64,000 nt of DNA from CAYRPN01 sp964426135 (GCA_964426135.1 CAYRPN010000015.1:1-64000), one strand, 5' to 3'. Positions 1 through 8,443 are shown, numbered from the stretch's first letter. The notes: a model not told the origin generated them from the sequence alone. Translations and numbers: made by a program.

Positions 1-1456
1 AACACATCGATGGAGGACGGGGCGATGACGCGAGCAACGCGGTGAATAATCTGGGATAGCACGCGTCTGGACTCAGACTGGCCATGTCATCCTTCGCATG
101 ATCGGCGCTGGCGTTGTAGCAACGGATGTAGTCCGCCAGCTCACCGCGGATCGCCTCGAACGTCGGTACGCGAAGCGGATTCGCCAGCACGTTTGCCAAT
201 CCTTCAGGACGATGCTCTGGTGATCGGCCAGTGTAGGTGATCTTCGTGCGATCAAACTGATCGTGAACCGTTCCGAACCAACGCTCCAGCTTGCCCTTGG
301 CCCTGGCATTGAAGGGCAGCGCGTGAATCACCTCGAAACCAAGGCACGCGTACAGGCCCTTGTGCTCGGCGGCACCGAACACGTCGCCCCTCATCTTTTC
401 GCGCCGTTCCTTTTTTGTTTGTCCATGCAGGAAGCTGGCGTCGTAGTCCTTGCCATTGTCGTGGTATAGCTTGCACGGCCCGCCGCCACTGGAGGGATCG
501 AGAATGCCGGCCCGCAGCGCCGCCAGGATCGTGCCGCTGTTGGGTGCTGCGCTCAGAACCCAGCCGCAGATTCGCCGGCTGCGCCAGTCCATCCAGACCG
601 TCAGCCAGGGCCGGATGATGTCACCTCTAAATCGACACCATAGATCAAGCTGGCAGTGATCTCCTAACCAACACTCACGGGACGGCCAGGTATCGGGATC
701 GACCTCGACATGCGGGCTTCGGTAGTTGTTTGGGGTGCGGTAGTAGGTTTGCCGCTCCGGTGCGATTCGATCGTCAACCTGCCTTGTCACCGCGTCGTAC
801 GAAATCCACGTCCATCCTTCCTTCCTGGCCTTCTCCGCGGTTCGCTTCCAACACGTCTTGATCGACAGTTGTCGATCGGTGAGGAAGAGGGAAGCGAAGT
901 GGTCCCAGGCTGCCGGGTCGGCCTGCCCGCGCGTGTTGCCGCCGCGCTTGTCCACCAGCGCCATGATGTCGGCCACGTTTCGGTAAGCCTTCGCCCAACG
1001 GTAGATCGACGGCTCAGAGATGACCAGGGCGGGGTGACGCTCGCGGAGCATCGCCAAGAGTTTCGGCATCCAGTCCTTGGCTGTGCCCTGCCACGTCGCC
1101 CTGGCGGTCTTGAACGCCTGCACGCAATCCACGCGGGCCAGTGCCGCTTCGCGCTGCGCCTGCGAGCATCGCAAGAAATCGGCAGGCACCTCACCGGGCA
1201 GGTCGATCGCCGGCGTCTCTGGCTTCGGCGCAAGTCTCGGATCGAGAGAGCGAGATACGAACCAGCGCTTGTTCCCGCCGGCGGGGTGAATGCCCACCAG
1301 GGCCAAACCCTTGCCACTCAGTTCATGCGAGCATCGCCGGCGCAAGTGACCGTCGTTGCACCCCAGCAGCTGCGCCGCCTCGGCCAATGGCACGAACTTC
1401 GCCAGGTTGATGACCGGCGGTTCTTCTACTGACAGGTTGGCTAATGCGAGGGCCAT
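1..1456 (-). CDS. MuA-like DDE transposase (3' end beyond window)
   Basis: Open from an ATG at 1456 leftward to the window edge, giving 485 residues without a stop. The N-terminus (LAKFVPLAEAAQLLGC, about residues 18-33) looks like a winged-helix or excisionase-like DNA-binding start. The integrase core shows QLD near residue 271, HDNGKDYD at 332-339 and KLERWF with E391. This spacing closely matches the MuA catalytic triad as I recall it (D269, D336, E392). The protein would carry out replicative transposition of a Mu-like phage; MuA is about 660 residues, so roughly the last quarter is missing here. It is the fourth gene of a leftward early operon diverging from the repressor at 2643. The MuB-type ATPase that should follow lies outside the window. 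Confident on family, not on activity. Confidence 0.9.
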   Translation of the reverse strand, partial: MALALANLSVEEPPVINLAKFVPLAEAAQLLGCNDGHLRRRCSHELSGKGLALVGIHPAGGNKRWFVSRSLDPRLAPKPETPAIDLPGEVPADFLRCSQAQREAALARVDCVQAFKTARATWQGTAKDWMPKLLAMLRERHPALVISEPSIYRWAKAYRNVADIMALVDKRGGNTRGQADPAAWDHFASLFLTDRQLSIKTCWKRTAEKARKEGWTWISYDAVTRQVDDRIAPERQTYYRTPNNYRSPHVEVDPDTWPSRECWLGDHCQLDLWCRFRGDIIRPWLTVWMDWRSRRICGWVLSAAPNSGTILAALRAGILDPSSGGGPCKLYHDNGKDYDASFLHGQTKKERREKMRGDVFGAAEHKGLYACLGFEVIHALPFNARAKGKLERWFGTVHDQFDRTKITYTGRSPEHRPEGLANVLANPLRVPTFEAIRGELADYIRCYNASADHAKDDMASLSPDACYPRLFTALLASSPRPPSMC

Positions 1457-1504
1457 GACGCAAGGAAAACGCGAACAGGCGGTTATGCCGGTTCGCGGGG
1501 AAAA

Positions 1505-1732
1505 TCATTCCGGGCCTGCACCCACGGACACGAGTTGCACCTGCACGCCGGCGAACAGGCGGTGCAGTTCGTCGGGCGACAGCACGGTGAAGTTGTCCCC
1601 GTGCCTGGTAAAGTCTGGCGTTAAGGGATGGCGATCCTCCTGGCGCACGCGATTCGTGGGCTTCTTCTTCGGTGCCCACGGCGCGGGAGCCGTTGGTTGA
1701 GCATCTTTTCGGTTGTGCTTGGCTCGACTCAT
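1505..1732 (-). CDS. small prophage early protein, unknown
   Basis: A 75-residue, basic, proline-rich protein (MSRAKHNRKDAQPTAPAP at the start). Its ATG overlaps the stop of the upstream gene by four bases (ATGA), a sign of translational coupling in the leftward early operon. The transposase starts 48 bases downstream. I recognise no domain. Its position between a repressor and a Mu-type transposase suggests an early accessory or regulatory role, but that is inference only. Confidence 0.6.
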   Translation of the reverse strand: MSRAKHNRKDAQPTAPAPWAPKKKPTNRVRQEDRHPLTPDFTRHGDNFTVLSPDELHRLFAGVQVQLVSVGAGPE

Positions 1733-2151
1733 GCCGCACCGCCTTTCGCTTCGATCGCGTTCTCCAGGCAGTTTTTTCGCAGGTACTCATCCGCAAAATC
1801 CAATGCCTTTGCGATGAGTTCCGGGGAAAGTTTGGGATTAAAGGTTGCGACGCTGCCGGAAATTTGAACGGCATCCGACATGTAAGGATTGATTCGAGCG
1901 GCGATACGGGCTTGCTTGTCACAGACCTCGTTTGACATGTCCAGCACAGCGCTGATCGCTTCGCCGATGCCAGTGCGGAAGCGATTGAGCGAGCACGCGC
2001 CAAGGGCGCGAGCGTCGGCTTCGATGCGATGTTGAAGTGTCTGGAGCATCCGTGCGTGCTCGTAAAATGGATCAGTCCGTTGATCCGCTGTGGAAAAGGT
2101 CGGTTGGTTCGGCGCGGCTTTTCGCGCGCGGCGATTCGGGTTAGACTTCAT
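1729..2151 (-). CDS. prophage early protein, unknown
   Basis: A 140-residue, mostly helical protein beginning MKSNPNRRARKAAPNQ. The ATG at 2151 is preferred over an upstream one because an AGGAAGGG ribosome-binding sequence sits just before it. It is coupled to the next gene through an ATGA overlap. No family recognised. It contains a stretch (about residues 60-80) typical of a helical packing domain. It belongs to the leftward early operon of the Mu-like prophage. Confidence 0.65.
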   Translation of the reverse strand: MKSNPNRRARKAAPNQPTFSTADQRTDPFYEHARMLQTLQHRIEADARALGACSLNRFRTGIGEAISAVLDMSNEVCDKQARIAARINPYMSDAVQISGSVATFNPKLSPELIAKALDFADEYLRKNCLENAIEAKGGAA

Positions 2152-2247
2152 GTTGCCCTTCCTGTCGTCGTGTTGAAGGTTGGTAGCTAGAGACACGGCT
2201 GGCGGGAGGGGCTTTTTCATTCCCGCCAGCTACATTGAGTCAGATTG

Positions 2248-2523
2248 TCATTTCTTGCTTTCACCTCCTTTGTCTTTAATCGCTTCGAGCGCCGCAATGG
2301 TTGCCGTCTTCTCCATCATCGTGAGGCAGATGTGGGCCGCGCAAGTCTTCGCCAGTCGCTTGGCCGCTTCAAGCCCGCCCTTGGCGACAACGGCGTCAAA
2401 CCCTTCGTAGCCCATCAACATGACCAATGGAGCGATCTCGCGGAACTGTCTTCGGTCCCTTTCGAGAGAATCGGAAAGCTCGGCGAGAGTCTGGTTACTG
2501 CCTTTTTGGGGAGAGTTTGCCAT
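2248..2523 (-). CDS. first gene of the leftward prophage early operon, unknown
   Basis: A 91-residue protein beginning MANSPQKGSNQTLAELSD and ending in a lysine-rich tail. The ATG at 2523 is the most likely start; a longer frame to 2604 would run into the divergent promoter of the repressor. In Mu-like phages this position often holds a Ner- or Cro-like regulator, but I see no helix-turn-helix here, so no function is assigned. Confidence 0.6.
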   Translation of the reverse strand: MANSPQKGSNQTLAELSDSLERDRRQFREIAPLVMLMGYEGFDAVVAKGGLEAAKRLAKTCAAHICLTMMEKTATIAALEAIKDKGGESKK

Positions 2524-2576
2524 ACGCCCATTAAAGCGGCAATCACAAAAATAGTCACGCCAATGTTTTTCACGTG

Positions 2577-2605
2577 TTGACGAATGTCGCGGCATGGCGT
2601 ACAAT
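2577..2605 (+). promoter_or_regulatory. sigma-70-like promoter of the repressor gene
   Basis: TTGACG at 2577-2582 and TACAAT at 2600-2605 are separated by exactly 17 bases, an almost consensus promoter reading toward the XRE gene at 2643. A GGAG Shine-Dalgarno sequence lies about eight bases before the ATG. The 119-base gap between the divergent genes must also hold the leftward promoter and operators; a CACGTG palindrome overlaps this region at 2571-2576. I could not pick a convincing leftward promoter. Confidence 0.7.
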
Positions 2606-2642
2606 TTCCCAACACAGGCAACCTAACCACGGAGTCGCTAGC

Positions 2643-3359
2643 ATGGAAGCTATGGCAACCACACCGACAAAACTCTCCAAGAAAATTCAGTGGCTGATCG
2701 ATCAAAATGACCTAAAGCAATCCGAGTTGGCGGAGATTGCGGGGGTAACACAGGCTACTGTCAGCCAGTACCTTGCTGGATCAGTCCCTGGCGCGACAGT
2801 CCTCTTGAAGATCGCGCGCGAGTTCGGGCTGCCGATGGAGTGGCTTGTGGATGACGAGATGGACATCCACCATGTCGATAAAGCCGTGCGCGAATCCATC
2901 AGTCGATACCCACTGGAAACGGTGATCTCATTTGTCGCTGGCAGGTTCACCGGCGAATGTGACACGCTGGAGAAGTATCTGCGGAGGTCGGCTGACCTTC
3001 CTTTTGACAAGGTTGCACAGGAACTCCAAGCCGCTGAAGATGCGGATGAACCAATTGCCATCGACGACGAAGGCGCGCCGGAACACATCCGGGCCGCGTT
3101 GCGGGCGGCGCTGGCGATCTACTTCCTTCCGCGCCACACGGTTCATGATTTTCGCGTGTTCGACATGCGATGCGAGCGAGCCGCCAGTTTGCTGAAGGAG
3201 TATGAGTCCATCTTCGATCGGCTGTCCAGTACCGAAGCCGGCAAGCGCGCATTCATGCAATGGTCGCAGGGCCAGGCGGTCTCAATGGAGCGCGAGGCCG
3301 CAATCACCGAACTTGACGAATCAATCGCTCAAGCAAAGAAGGCACTTGCGAAAAAGTAG
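2643..3359 (+). CDS. XRE-family phage repressor-like regulator
   Basis: A 238-residue protein with an N-terminal Cro/C1-type helix-turn-helix at about residues 12-65 (LKQSELAEIAGVTQATVSQY followed by LKIAREFGLPMEWL). The remaining 170 residues form an unrecognised helical domain, with no S24 autocleavage dyad that I can see. ATG 2643 is chosen because GGAG stands eight bases upstream; a second ATG at 2652 is possible. It diverges from the transposase operon, the arrangement expected for the lysogeny repressor of a transposable phage. It probably binds operators in the 2524-2642 gap and controls both directions. Confidence 0.82.
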   Translation: MEAMATTPTKLSKKIQWLIDQNDLKQSELAEIAGVTQATVSQYLAGSVPGATVLLKIAREFGLPMEWLVDDEMDIHHVDKAVRESISRYPLETVISFVAGRFTGECDTLEKYLRRSADLPFDKVAQELQAAEDADEPIAIDDEGAPEHIRAALRAALAIYFLPRHTVHDFRVFDMRCERAASLLKEYESIFDRLSSTEAGKRAFMQWSQGQAVSMEREAAITELDESIAQAKKALAKK

Positions 3360-3428
3360 GTCACACGGGCACTGACGGATTGGTAGAAAACGGACGTACT
3401 TCGATTGACCGGCAACGGACTGCCGCCC

Positions 3429-3800
3429 ATGAAACGATTGCTCAAACTTGCTGAGGTCCAGGTGGCGTTCGACCAGGTGATGGCAGACCTGGCCGGTAAG
3501 CATGCTGCGTTTCACGGCGTTGCCCGGCACGGCACTGCCGCGGTCGCGCAGCACCTTGGTGCGGAGGGCACTGAGGAGGTCGTGCGCCTAGCGTGCCTGG
3601 CGGTTTGCTGTGCCATCGACGCGGACGCGATCCGCGCTCGGCTCGCCGCCGGCGTGACCTATCCACAGGACACCGACCATGAAGCAACCGAATCAAGCAA
3701 CCGCGCGGCCCACGCCATCGCCGGCGAAACCATCGTCGGCGGCAGTTTGCGAGTCAGCGAAGGATCGCCAGCCGCGCCCGGTGGACTCTCGCATCCGTGA
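3429..3800 (+). CDS. hypothetical prophage protein
   Basis: A 123-residue protein starting MKRLLKLAEVQVAFDQVM, helical and alanine-rich, directly downstream of the repressor. No recognisable family. The Shine-Dalgarno is weak. Its last 40 codons overlap a second frame starting at 3679 with a better ribosome-binding site, so the true C-terminus may be shorter or frameshifted. This may be a remnant at a deletion junction between early and head genes. Confidence 0.45.
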   Translation: MKRLLKLAEVQVAFDQVMADLAGKHAAFHGVARHGTAAVAQHLGAEGTEEVVRLACLAVCCAIDADAIRARLAAGVTYPQDTDHEATESSNRAAHAIAGETIVGGSLRVSEGSPAAPGGLSHP

Positions 3801-3849
3801 CAAGTGGACCAGCCCGCGAGCATTGAACGGAACCCCCAGCTTGTTCTGA
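3679..3849 (+). CDS. possible small or truncated prophage ORF
   Basis: A 56-codon frame (MKQPNQATARPTPSP at the start) preceded by CAGGA at a normal distance from the ATG. The segment around residues 30-48 (DRQPRPVDSRIRDKWTSP) looks like real protein. It stops just before the portal frame opens at 3861, in a different frame. It may be the start of a head-gene product whose remainder was lost or frameshifted. It overlaps the end of the preceding ORF by 122 bases, so at least one of the two is not intact. Confidence 0.35.
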   Translation: MKQPNQATARPTPSPAKPSSAAVCESAKDRQPRPVDSRIRDKWTSPRALNGTPSLF

Positions 3850-3914
3850 AAGCCCCCTGACGCAGGTTCGACAACTTCGCAAACCTGAACGGCGCACCAG
3901 GCCTGACGCAGAGC

Positions 3915-4688
3915 GTGACGCAACGCGGCGGCGTCGGCCAGGTCGTTGAGCATTTCCGCCAGCGCGGATTGCTGACCGGTGGCGACGAGGCATCGGGCGC
4001 TTATCGCAACGTGGTGGCTGTCTTCGCGTGTGTGCGGAAGAAGGCGGAGGCAATGGCGAAGATGCTGCTGATGACCAGCAGCATCGACGGCCAGGTGATC
4101 GAGTCCGGCCCGCTGGTGCAGCTCGCGGAGCGTCCGGCCCCCGGCTTGACAGGCCGCAAGTTCTGGCGTCTCACGTCGTCGTACCTGGACTTGTTCGGGC
4201 GTTTTCACTGGCGGTTGGTGAAGGACGCGGTTGGCCGCGTGCTGGAAGTGTGGCCGATCAATCCTCTGCTGATGAAGCCGGTGATCGACCGCGCGACTGG
4301 CGAGCTTCGCGCGTGGCGATATCGCGCCACCGGAAAGCAGGCCGGGCAGGATGAGACGATCCCCGCCGACGAAGTTCACACGGTGATCGACAGCGATCTG
4401 GAAGACCCTCAACATCCCTTTGAAGGGCTGTCGGCGAATCGCGCGGCACAGCGGGCAATCGCCCAGGTCTACAAGGCGGACCTGACCAACCTGGCGTCCT
4501 TGGATAACGGCGTGGAGCCTGGCGGCGCGTTCGTCATGAGCGGCACCGCAAGCGAAGGGCAAGCTGACCGCCTCGGTGGGGCCGGTGATCCGCCAGGCGA
4601 TCCGCCTGGGCGGCGAGCAGTCGATGCAGGAAGCGGCGGCGGCGAAGGGCAAGCCGGCGGAAGAGGCATCACCCTTCAACATCAATGA
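3915..4688 (+). pseudogene. phage portal protein, C-terminally truncated
   Basis: The frame is open from 3861, with GTG 3915 as first start candidate. The segment ASGAYRNVVAVFACVRK through FHWRLVKD, LEVWPINPLLMKPV and IPADEVHTVIDSD matches the N-terminal and central parts of HK97-type portal proteins, including the loop before the stem region (LDNGVEPGGAFVMSGTASE). Homology stops at about 4560. The frame then continues as a low-complexity G/P-rich tail that is the out-of-frame reading of the following MuF-like gene. Normal portals run about 400 residues or more, so the C-terminal half is gone. The junction is probably an internal deletion. A portal forms the DNA-entry ring of the capsid; this one should not be functional. 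Confidence 0.75.
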
Positions 4689-5265
4689 TCCGCACGTGCA
4701 GGATGCTATTCAACGCCGGGTGACGCGCGTGGGCGGCGTGGACGACACGCTGCGCGATCGCATCCGCGCGACGCTGGTCGATGGCGTGAGCAAGGGTGAG
4801 TCGGTGAATGAGCTGCGCGAGCGATTGAGGAGCGAGTTCGATTTGGCGGGCAAGCGGGCAGTGACGATCGCTCGAACTGAAGTGCATGGGGCAGTCGAGG
4901 AATCGCGGAATATTGGTCGCAAGCAAGCGGGCATCCCGTTGAAAGGCTGGCTGTGGAGTCGCAAGAAGGAAGGCCGCGTGCTGCACCAGAACACGGAGGC
5001 CGCGACACGGGCGAAGCCAATCCCGGCGGATGAGGAATTCACGATCGCGGGCACGTCCATCCGCTGCCAGCATCCCGGCGCGACGGGCCTGCCGGAGCAT
5101 GACATCAACTGCGGCTGCACCACGCTGTCCCGCTATCCGAACGACTCGCTGAAAGCGGAGATCGCACGCCACCTGGAGAACGGATTCCTGACGACGGAAG
5201 GACTTGCAGCCCTGGACGCACGGAGAATCAAGAGCAAGGAAGCTGAACCATGCGCGACGCACTGA
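4576..5265 (+). CDS. MuF-like minor head protein, N-terminally truncated
   Basis: This frame opens right after a TGA at 4537 and has GTG 4576 or ATG 4624 as possible starts. It carries the C-terminal half of the phage Mu F-like (SPP1 gp7-type) head morphogenesis family: a helical part (DTLRDRIRATLVDGVSKG), the signature ARTEVHGAVEESRN, then the DEEF and C-x-HP...INCGCT end. The usual first 80-100 residues are absent and replaced by the portal junction. It overlaps the protease gene start by 16 bases. This family helps connect the portal and capsid during head assembly. Probably inactive as it stands. Confidence 0.72.
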   Translation: MGPVIRQAIRLGGEQSMQEAAAAKGKPAEEASPFNINDPHVQDAIQRRVTRVGGVDDTLRDRIRATLVDGVSKGESVNELRERLRSEFDLAGKRAVTIARTEVHGAVEESRNIGRKQAGIPLKGWLWSRKKEGRVLHQNTEAATRAKPIPADEEFTIAGTSIRCQHPGATGLPEHDINCGCTTLSRYPNDSLKAEIARHLENGFLTTEGLAALDARRIKSKEAEPCATH

Positions 5266-6143
5266 CATTGGATGACCTGTTTCTCGATCCCGAGCAGCGC
5301 AGCGTGGAGCCTCGCGCCGGGCAGATCGGCTATTGCCGCGCGACGATCAAGGGCGTGGACGAAGCGAAGCGGCAGATTCATTTCTTGTGCAGCAATGGCG
5401 AGGTCGATCGTTATGGCGAACGTGTGCTGCCGGAGGCGTTCAAGGATTCGCTCGATTCCTTCATGCTCAATCCGATCTTTCCGGCTGGCCACGTTTACAT
5501 CGGCAAGAGCGGCGAGCCGACCGTGATCGGGCATTGGGTGAAGGTGTGGATCACGCAAGGCAGCGCCGGTGGCCTGGAGGGAATCGCGGAGTTCGATGAC
5601 ACGGACCCGCTGGCGATCCGGTACTGGAATCTCTATCGCAAGGGGCACATGAAAGCGGTGAGCGTGGGCTTCATCGCGCAGGCGTGGCAGATGCAGCCGG
5701 AGGAAATCGAAGGGCAGACCCGCAACGTGCGCGTGTTCACGCGCGTGGAACTGCTGGAGATCAGCGCCGTGGCGATCCCCGCGAACCGCGCAGCCCGGAT
5801 ACGCGCCGCCGGCCACGCCATCGGCTTGGCTGGGGGCACCGGGGCCGGGGGCGGGGGCGGCGATTCAAACGACATTCAAACGCTGATCGAGCGGACGGTG
5901 AAAGCAGCCGTCAGCGCAGCGATGAAAGAAAAACATTCGGCCGGCTCATCCTGTCCTACGCACGCAAGCCACGATGCCGGCTTCGACGTGCGGGACAATT
6001 TCAGCTACGGCCTGGATGAAGAGGGCATCACCGGGGGCGACGATCAGGGCGCGGCGCCCGACCCTGCATCGGACAGTGAGGGCGATGACGACTCGCAACT
6101 GAAAGACGCCTTGCTCCGCGCGATTGAAACCATTGGCGCGTGA
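5250..6143 (+). CDS. HK97-family prohead protease
   Basis: A 297-residue protein of the U35 serine protease family that cleaves scaffold and capsid precursors. The active-site blocks are clear: NPIFPAGH with H81, KAVSVGF with S138 and VELLEISAVAIP with E170, matching the H-S-E triad of the HK97 protease. The C-terminal third is glycine-rich and then acidic (QTLIERTVKAAV followed by D/E-rich sequence), consistent with a tail or fused scaffold. It starts inside the end of the MuF-like gene and is followed 24 bases later by the capsid gene, the standard order. Confidence 0.88.
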   Translation: MRDALTLDDLFLDPEQRSVEPRAGQIGYCRATIKGVDEAKRQIHFLCSNGEVDRYGERVLPEAFKDSLDSFMLNPIFPAGHVYIGKSGEPTVIGHWVKVWITQGSAGGLEGIAEFDDTDPLAIRYWNLYRKGHMKAVSVGFIAQAWQMQPEEIEGQTRNVRVFTRVELLEISAVAIPANRAARIRAAGHAIGLAGGTGAGGGGGDSNDIQTLIERTVKAAVSAAMKEKHSAGSSCPTHASHDAGFDVRDNFSYGLDEEGITGGDDQGAAPDPASDSEGDDDSQLKDALLRAIETIGA

Positions 6144-6167
6144 GCGGCGGAAAGGATTCGATTCTGC

Positions 6168-7379
6168 ATGGAACCGGAAACCAAACAACTGATCCAGCGA
6201 CTGAATGAGCGCCTGGAGGACATGGGCAAGATCAAAGGCGCGGTGGAGCAGTTTGAGAAGACCGTCGCGGCTTGGCCGAAGACGCTCAGTGAAAAGCTGG
6301 CCACGATCCGCGCCACGAGCTACGACGATCGCGGGCGTTACCGGGGCGTGTTCGCCACGGAAGACGATGCGCGCTGCTTCGGCCTGTTCGTGCTGTCGCA
6401 CGCCGGCAAGGATGGCCGGGCGGCGGAAGCGCTCAAGGGCGAGATGAAGGCCACATTCGAACGTGCGATGGGCGGAACGATCGCCACGGGCGACGGCCTC
6501 GCGCCGATCGAATACTCGTCGCGCGTCGATCGCCTGGTGGAAGCATTCGGCATGTTCGCGTCCAAGGCTTTCCCGCAGACGATGACCAGCGATCAACTCA
6601 CATTCCAAAGGCGCACGAGCGGCCTGACTGTTTTCAAGACCGGCCACAACGTGGCGGCGATGGCCAGCGACATGGGCTTCGCCACTGTGAATCTCAACGC
6701 CGACGAGTGGAACGTTCTGTGCCTCTATCCCAAGGCGCTGGGCGAGGACGCGGCGGCTTCCGTGGGCGAAATGGTCGCGATGGAAATCGCGCAGGCCCTC
6801 GCGCAGGCCACGGACTCGGCGGGTTTCATCGGCGACGGCACGCCGACATACCTGGATGTTATCGGCGTCACCAAGCGCCTCACGGACATCAACGGCGTGG
6901 ATGACGGCGGCGGGCTGGTCCTGGGCTCCGGCAACGCCTGGAGTGAACTGGCCGAAGCGGACTTCCTGAAAGTCGTCGGCCAGGTGCCCGCGTACAAGGG
7001 CGCTCAAAACGAGTGGTACGCCAGCAATCCATTCGTCTGGAACGTGATGCACAAGATCACGCTCAGCAAGGGCGGCGTGACGCGGGCCGAGTTCGCCGGC
7101 GAGCAGCGGCTTCAGTTCCTCGGCTACCCGATCAACATCGTGCAGTCGATGCCCAAGGTGCAAGGCAACAGCCAGGTGTGCGCCCTGCTCGGAGATCTGC
7201 GATTCAGTTCCACGCACGGCAAACGAAAGGAACTGATGATCGAGGAATCGCGAGACGTGAAGTTCATCGAACGCCAGGTCGCTGTCCTGGGCACCCAGCG
7301 CCACGCGATCAGCAATCACAGTCTGGGCGATTCGGCCAACGCCGGTCCGCTGGTTGGACTCATCACGGCGTCGGCTTGA
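6168..7379 (+). CDS. HK97-fold major capsid protein
   Basis: A 403-residue capsid protein. Residues 1-50 form a predicted coiled-coil delta domain (LIQRLNERLEDMGKIKGAV), which the protease would remove. The HK97 fold follows (FGMFASKAFPQTMTSD, then an A-domain region with GDGTPTYLDVIGV) and ends with the FLGYPINIVQSMP and LLGDLRFSSTHG blocks typical of the phage capsid family (PF05065). It looks intact, unlike the portal. A strong hairpin follows at 7407. Confidence 0.88.
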   Translation: MEPETKQLIQRLNERLEDMGKIKGAVEQFEKTVAAWPKTLSEKLATIRATSYDDRGRYRGVFATEDDARCFGLFVLSHAGKDGRAAEALKGEMKATFERAMGGTIATGDGLAPIEYSSRVDRLVEAFGMFASKAFPQTMTSDQLTFQRRTSGLTVFKTGHNVAAMASDMGFATVNLNADEWNVLCLYPKALGEDAAASVGEMVAMEIAQALAQATDSAGFIGDGTPTYLDVIGVTKRLTDINGVDDGGGLVLGSGNAWSELAEADFLKVVGQVPAYKGAQNEWYASNPFVWNVMHKITLSKGGVTRAEFAGEQRLQFLGYPINIVQSMPKVQGNSQVCALLGDLRFSSTHGKRKELMIEESRDVKFIERQVAVLGTQRHAISNHSLGDSANAGPLVGLITASA

Positions 7380-7406
7380 TTGTTGACGAAGCGTAGAAAC
7401 AAAAAC

Positions 7407-7432
7407 GCCGGCGGCGTGACAGCGCCGCCGGC
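7407..7432 (+). terminator. strong GC hairpin after the capsid gene
   Basis: A perfect 10-base stem (GCCGGCGGCG with its complement) closed by a six-base loop, 28 bases after the capsid stop. No U-run follows, so it may be an attenuator, an RNA-stability element or a weak terminator that limits expression of the next gene. Confidence 0.45.
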
Positions 7433-7519
7433 TACCTCGGAACTCACCGGGGTGAAGCTCACAGGATACCTCGGCTCACCACGAAACGCACGAACCGATA
7501 CCACTTTCGAGACATTCCC

Positions 7520-7969
7520 ATGAATGAACTTCAGCAGACAATCGTGAGAGCGGCAATCCCGCCTGGCGCCATCAAAGACAATGCGGCGTTTGTCTCCAAC
7601 GTCATCGACAGGAACGACTTCGCCGGATGCAGCTACATCGAGTTCCACGGCATCCTGGGCACGATCGATGAGACGATGGCCGTGTGCAAGGTCATGGAAA
7701 GCGACACGAAGACGGATGCCACCACGCTGGGCGGAACGCCGGCGGTGGTGAAGGACGTGACCACGAAACCCGGCAGCAGCGACGGCGGCAAGACGTTCAT
7801 CGTCGGCGTCGATCTGCGCAAGCCCCGGCAGCGTTACCTCCAGCTCCAGGGCACCGCCGGCAACGGCGCGGCGGGCACTTACCTGGCCGCGTCAGTGGTC
7901 GGATACCGGCCCGCCCAATCGTCGGGCAGTGCTGCCGATCGCGGGGCGCTGTTCGCGGAATACGCCTGA
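7520..7969 (+). CDS. small phage protein downstream of capsid, unknown
   Basis: A 149-residue protein beginning MNELQQTIVRAAIPPG. The composition (few charged residues, FAGCSYIEFHGILGTIDE, then YLQLQGTAGNGAAGTYLAASVVGY) suggests a compact beta-rich domain. Placed directly after the capsid gene, it could be a decoration, head-completion or fibre protein, but no family is recognised. A hairpin with a UUCG loop follows its stop. Confidence 0.6.
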   Translation: MNELQQTIVRAAIPPGAIKDNAAFVSNVIDRNDFAGCSYIEFHGILGTIDETMAVCKVMESDTKTDATTLGGTPAVVKDVTTKPGSSDGGKTFIVGVDLRKPRQRYLQLQGTAGNGAAGTYLAASVVGYRPAQSSGSAADRGALFAEYA

Positions 7970-8014
7970 GCCATCCGAAGTTCCTTTGCAAGTGACGGGG
8001 AAGACCCTTCACAT

Positions 8015-8034
8015 CCGGGCCTTTCGAGGCCCGG
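8015..8034 (+). terminator. hairpin with UUCG tetraloop
   Basis: An eight-base perfect stem (CCGGGCCT with its complement) closed by TTCG, 45 bases after the stop of the 7520 gene and followed by TTTG. A short U-stretch makes it a plausible intrinsic terminator or processing element. Confidence 0.55.
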
Positions 8035-8068
8035 TTTGAACGGCCTTCGATCAGATTTCAAAACGAGC

Positions 8069-8443
8069 ATGAAGTCATCGTTGAACAGCATGTGCAGACT
8101 ATTTCGACTCGCGTGCGAAGTCGCGGCCGCGATCGCTGCTTGGGTCGTGTGGTCTGTTCGCATTCGATGGATCAATCTGCGCGTCTTCGGCATCCGATCA
8201 GCCTGGGCCATGCGGCAAGCCAACCGAAGGATTCGGCGGCGACTCGGTGCGGGCGAGCATGAGAAGCTGCATCGCCTGTTATTAGCGATCGCCACGGAGC
8301 GGCGCACAACCCCGGCAGCGTTCGCGTTCATGCTCAGCGAAGCGGCCAGACTCGCCGACTTGGGTGAGACGCGCCAGGCGATCGCGGCTCGCATTTACAA
8401 ACAGACGCGGCAGCGACATCCGCAGGGGGTGGCACATGGCTGA
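8069..8443 (+). CDS. small basic membrane-associated phage protein, unknown
   Basis: A 124-residue protein with one hydrophobic segment (ACEVAAAIAAWVVWSV, about residues 16-31) followed by arginine-rich helices (RQANRRIRRRL). The stop overlaps the next start by eight bases. Position between head and tail-like genes suggests a tail chaperone or membrane role, but nothing in the sequence identifies it. Confidence 0.55.
   Translation: MKSSLNSMCRLFRLACEVAAAIAAWVVWSVRIRWINLRVFGIRSAWAMRQANRRIRRRLGAGEHEKLHRLLLAIATERRTTPAAFAFMLSEAARLADLGETRQAIAARIYKQTRQRHPQGVAHG

Noticed and set aside
3693..4685. A 330-codon minus-strand frame opposite the portal gene
   Set aside because: The plus strand carries portal homology; the minus frame has no family.
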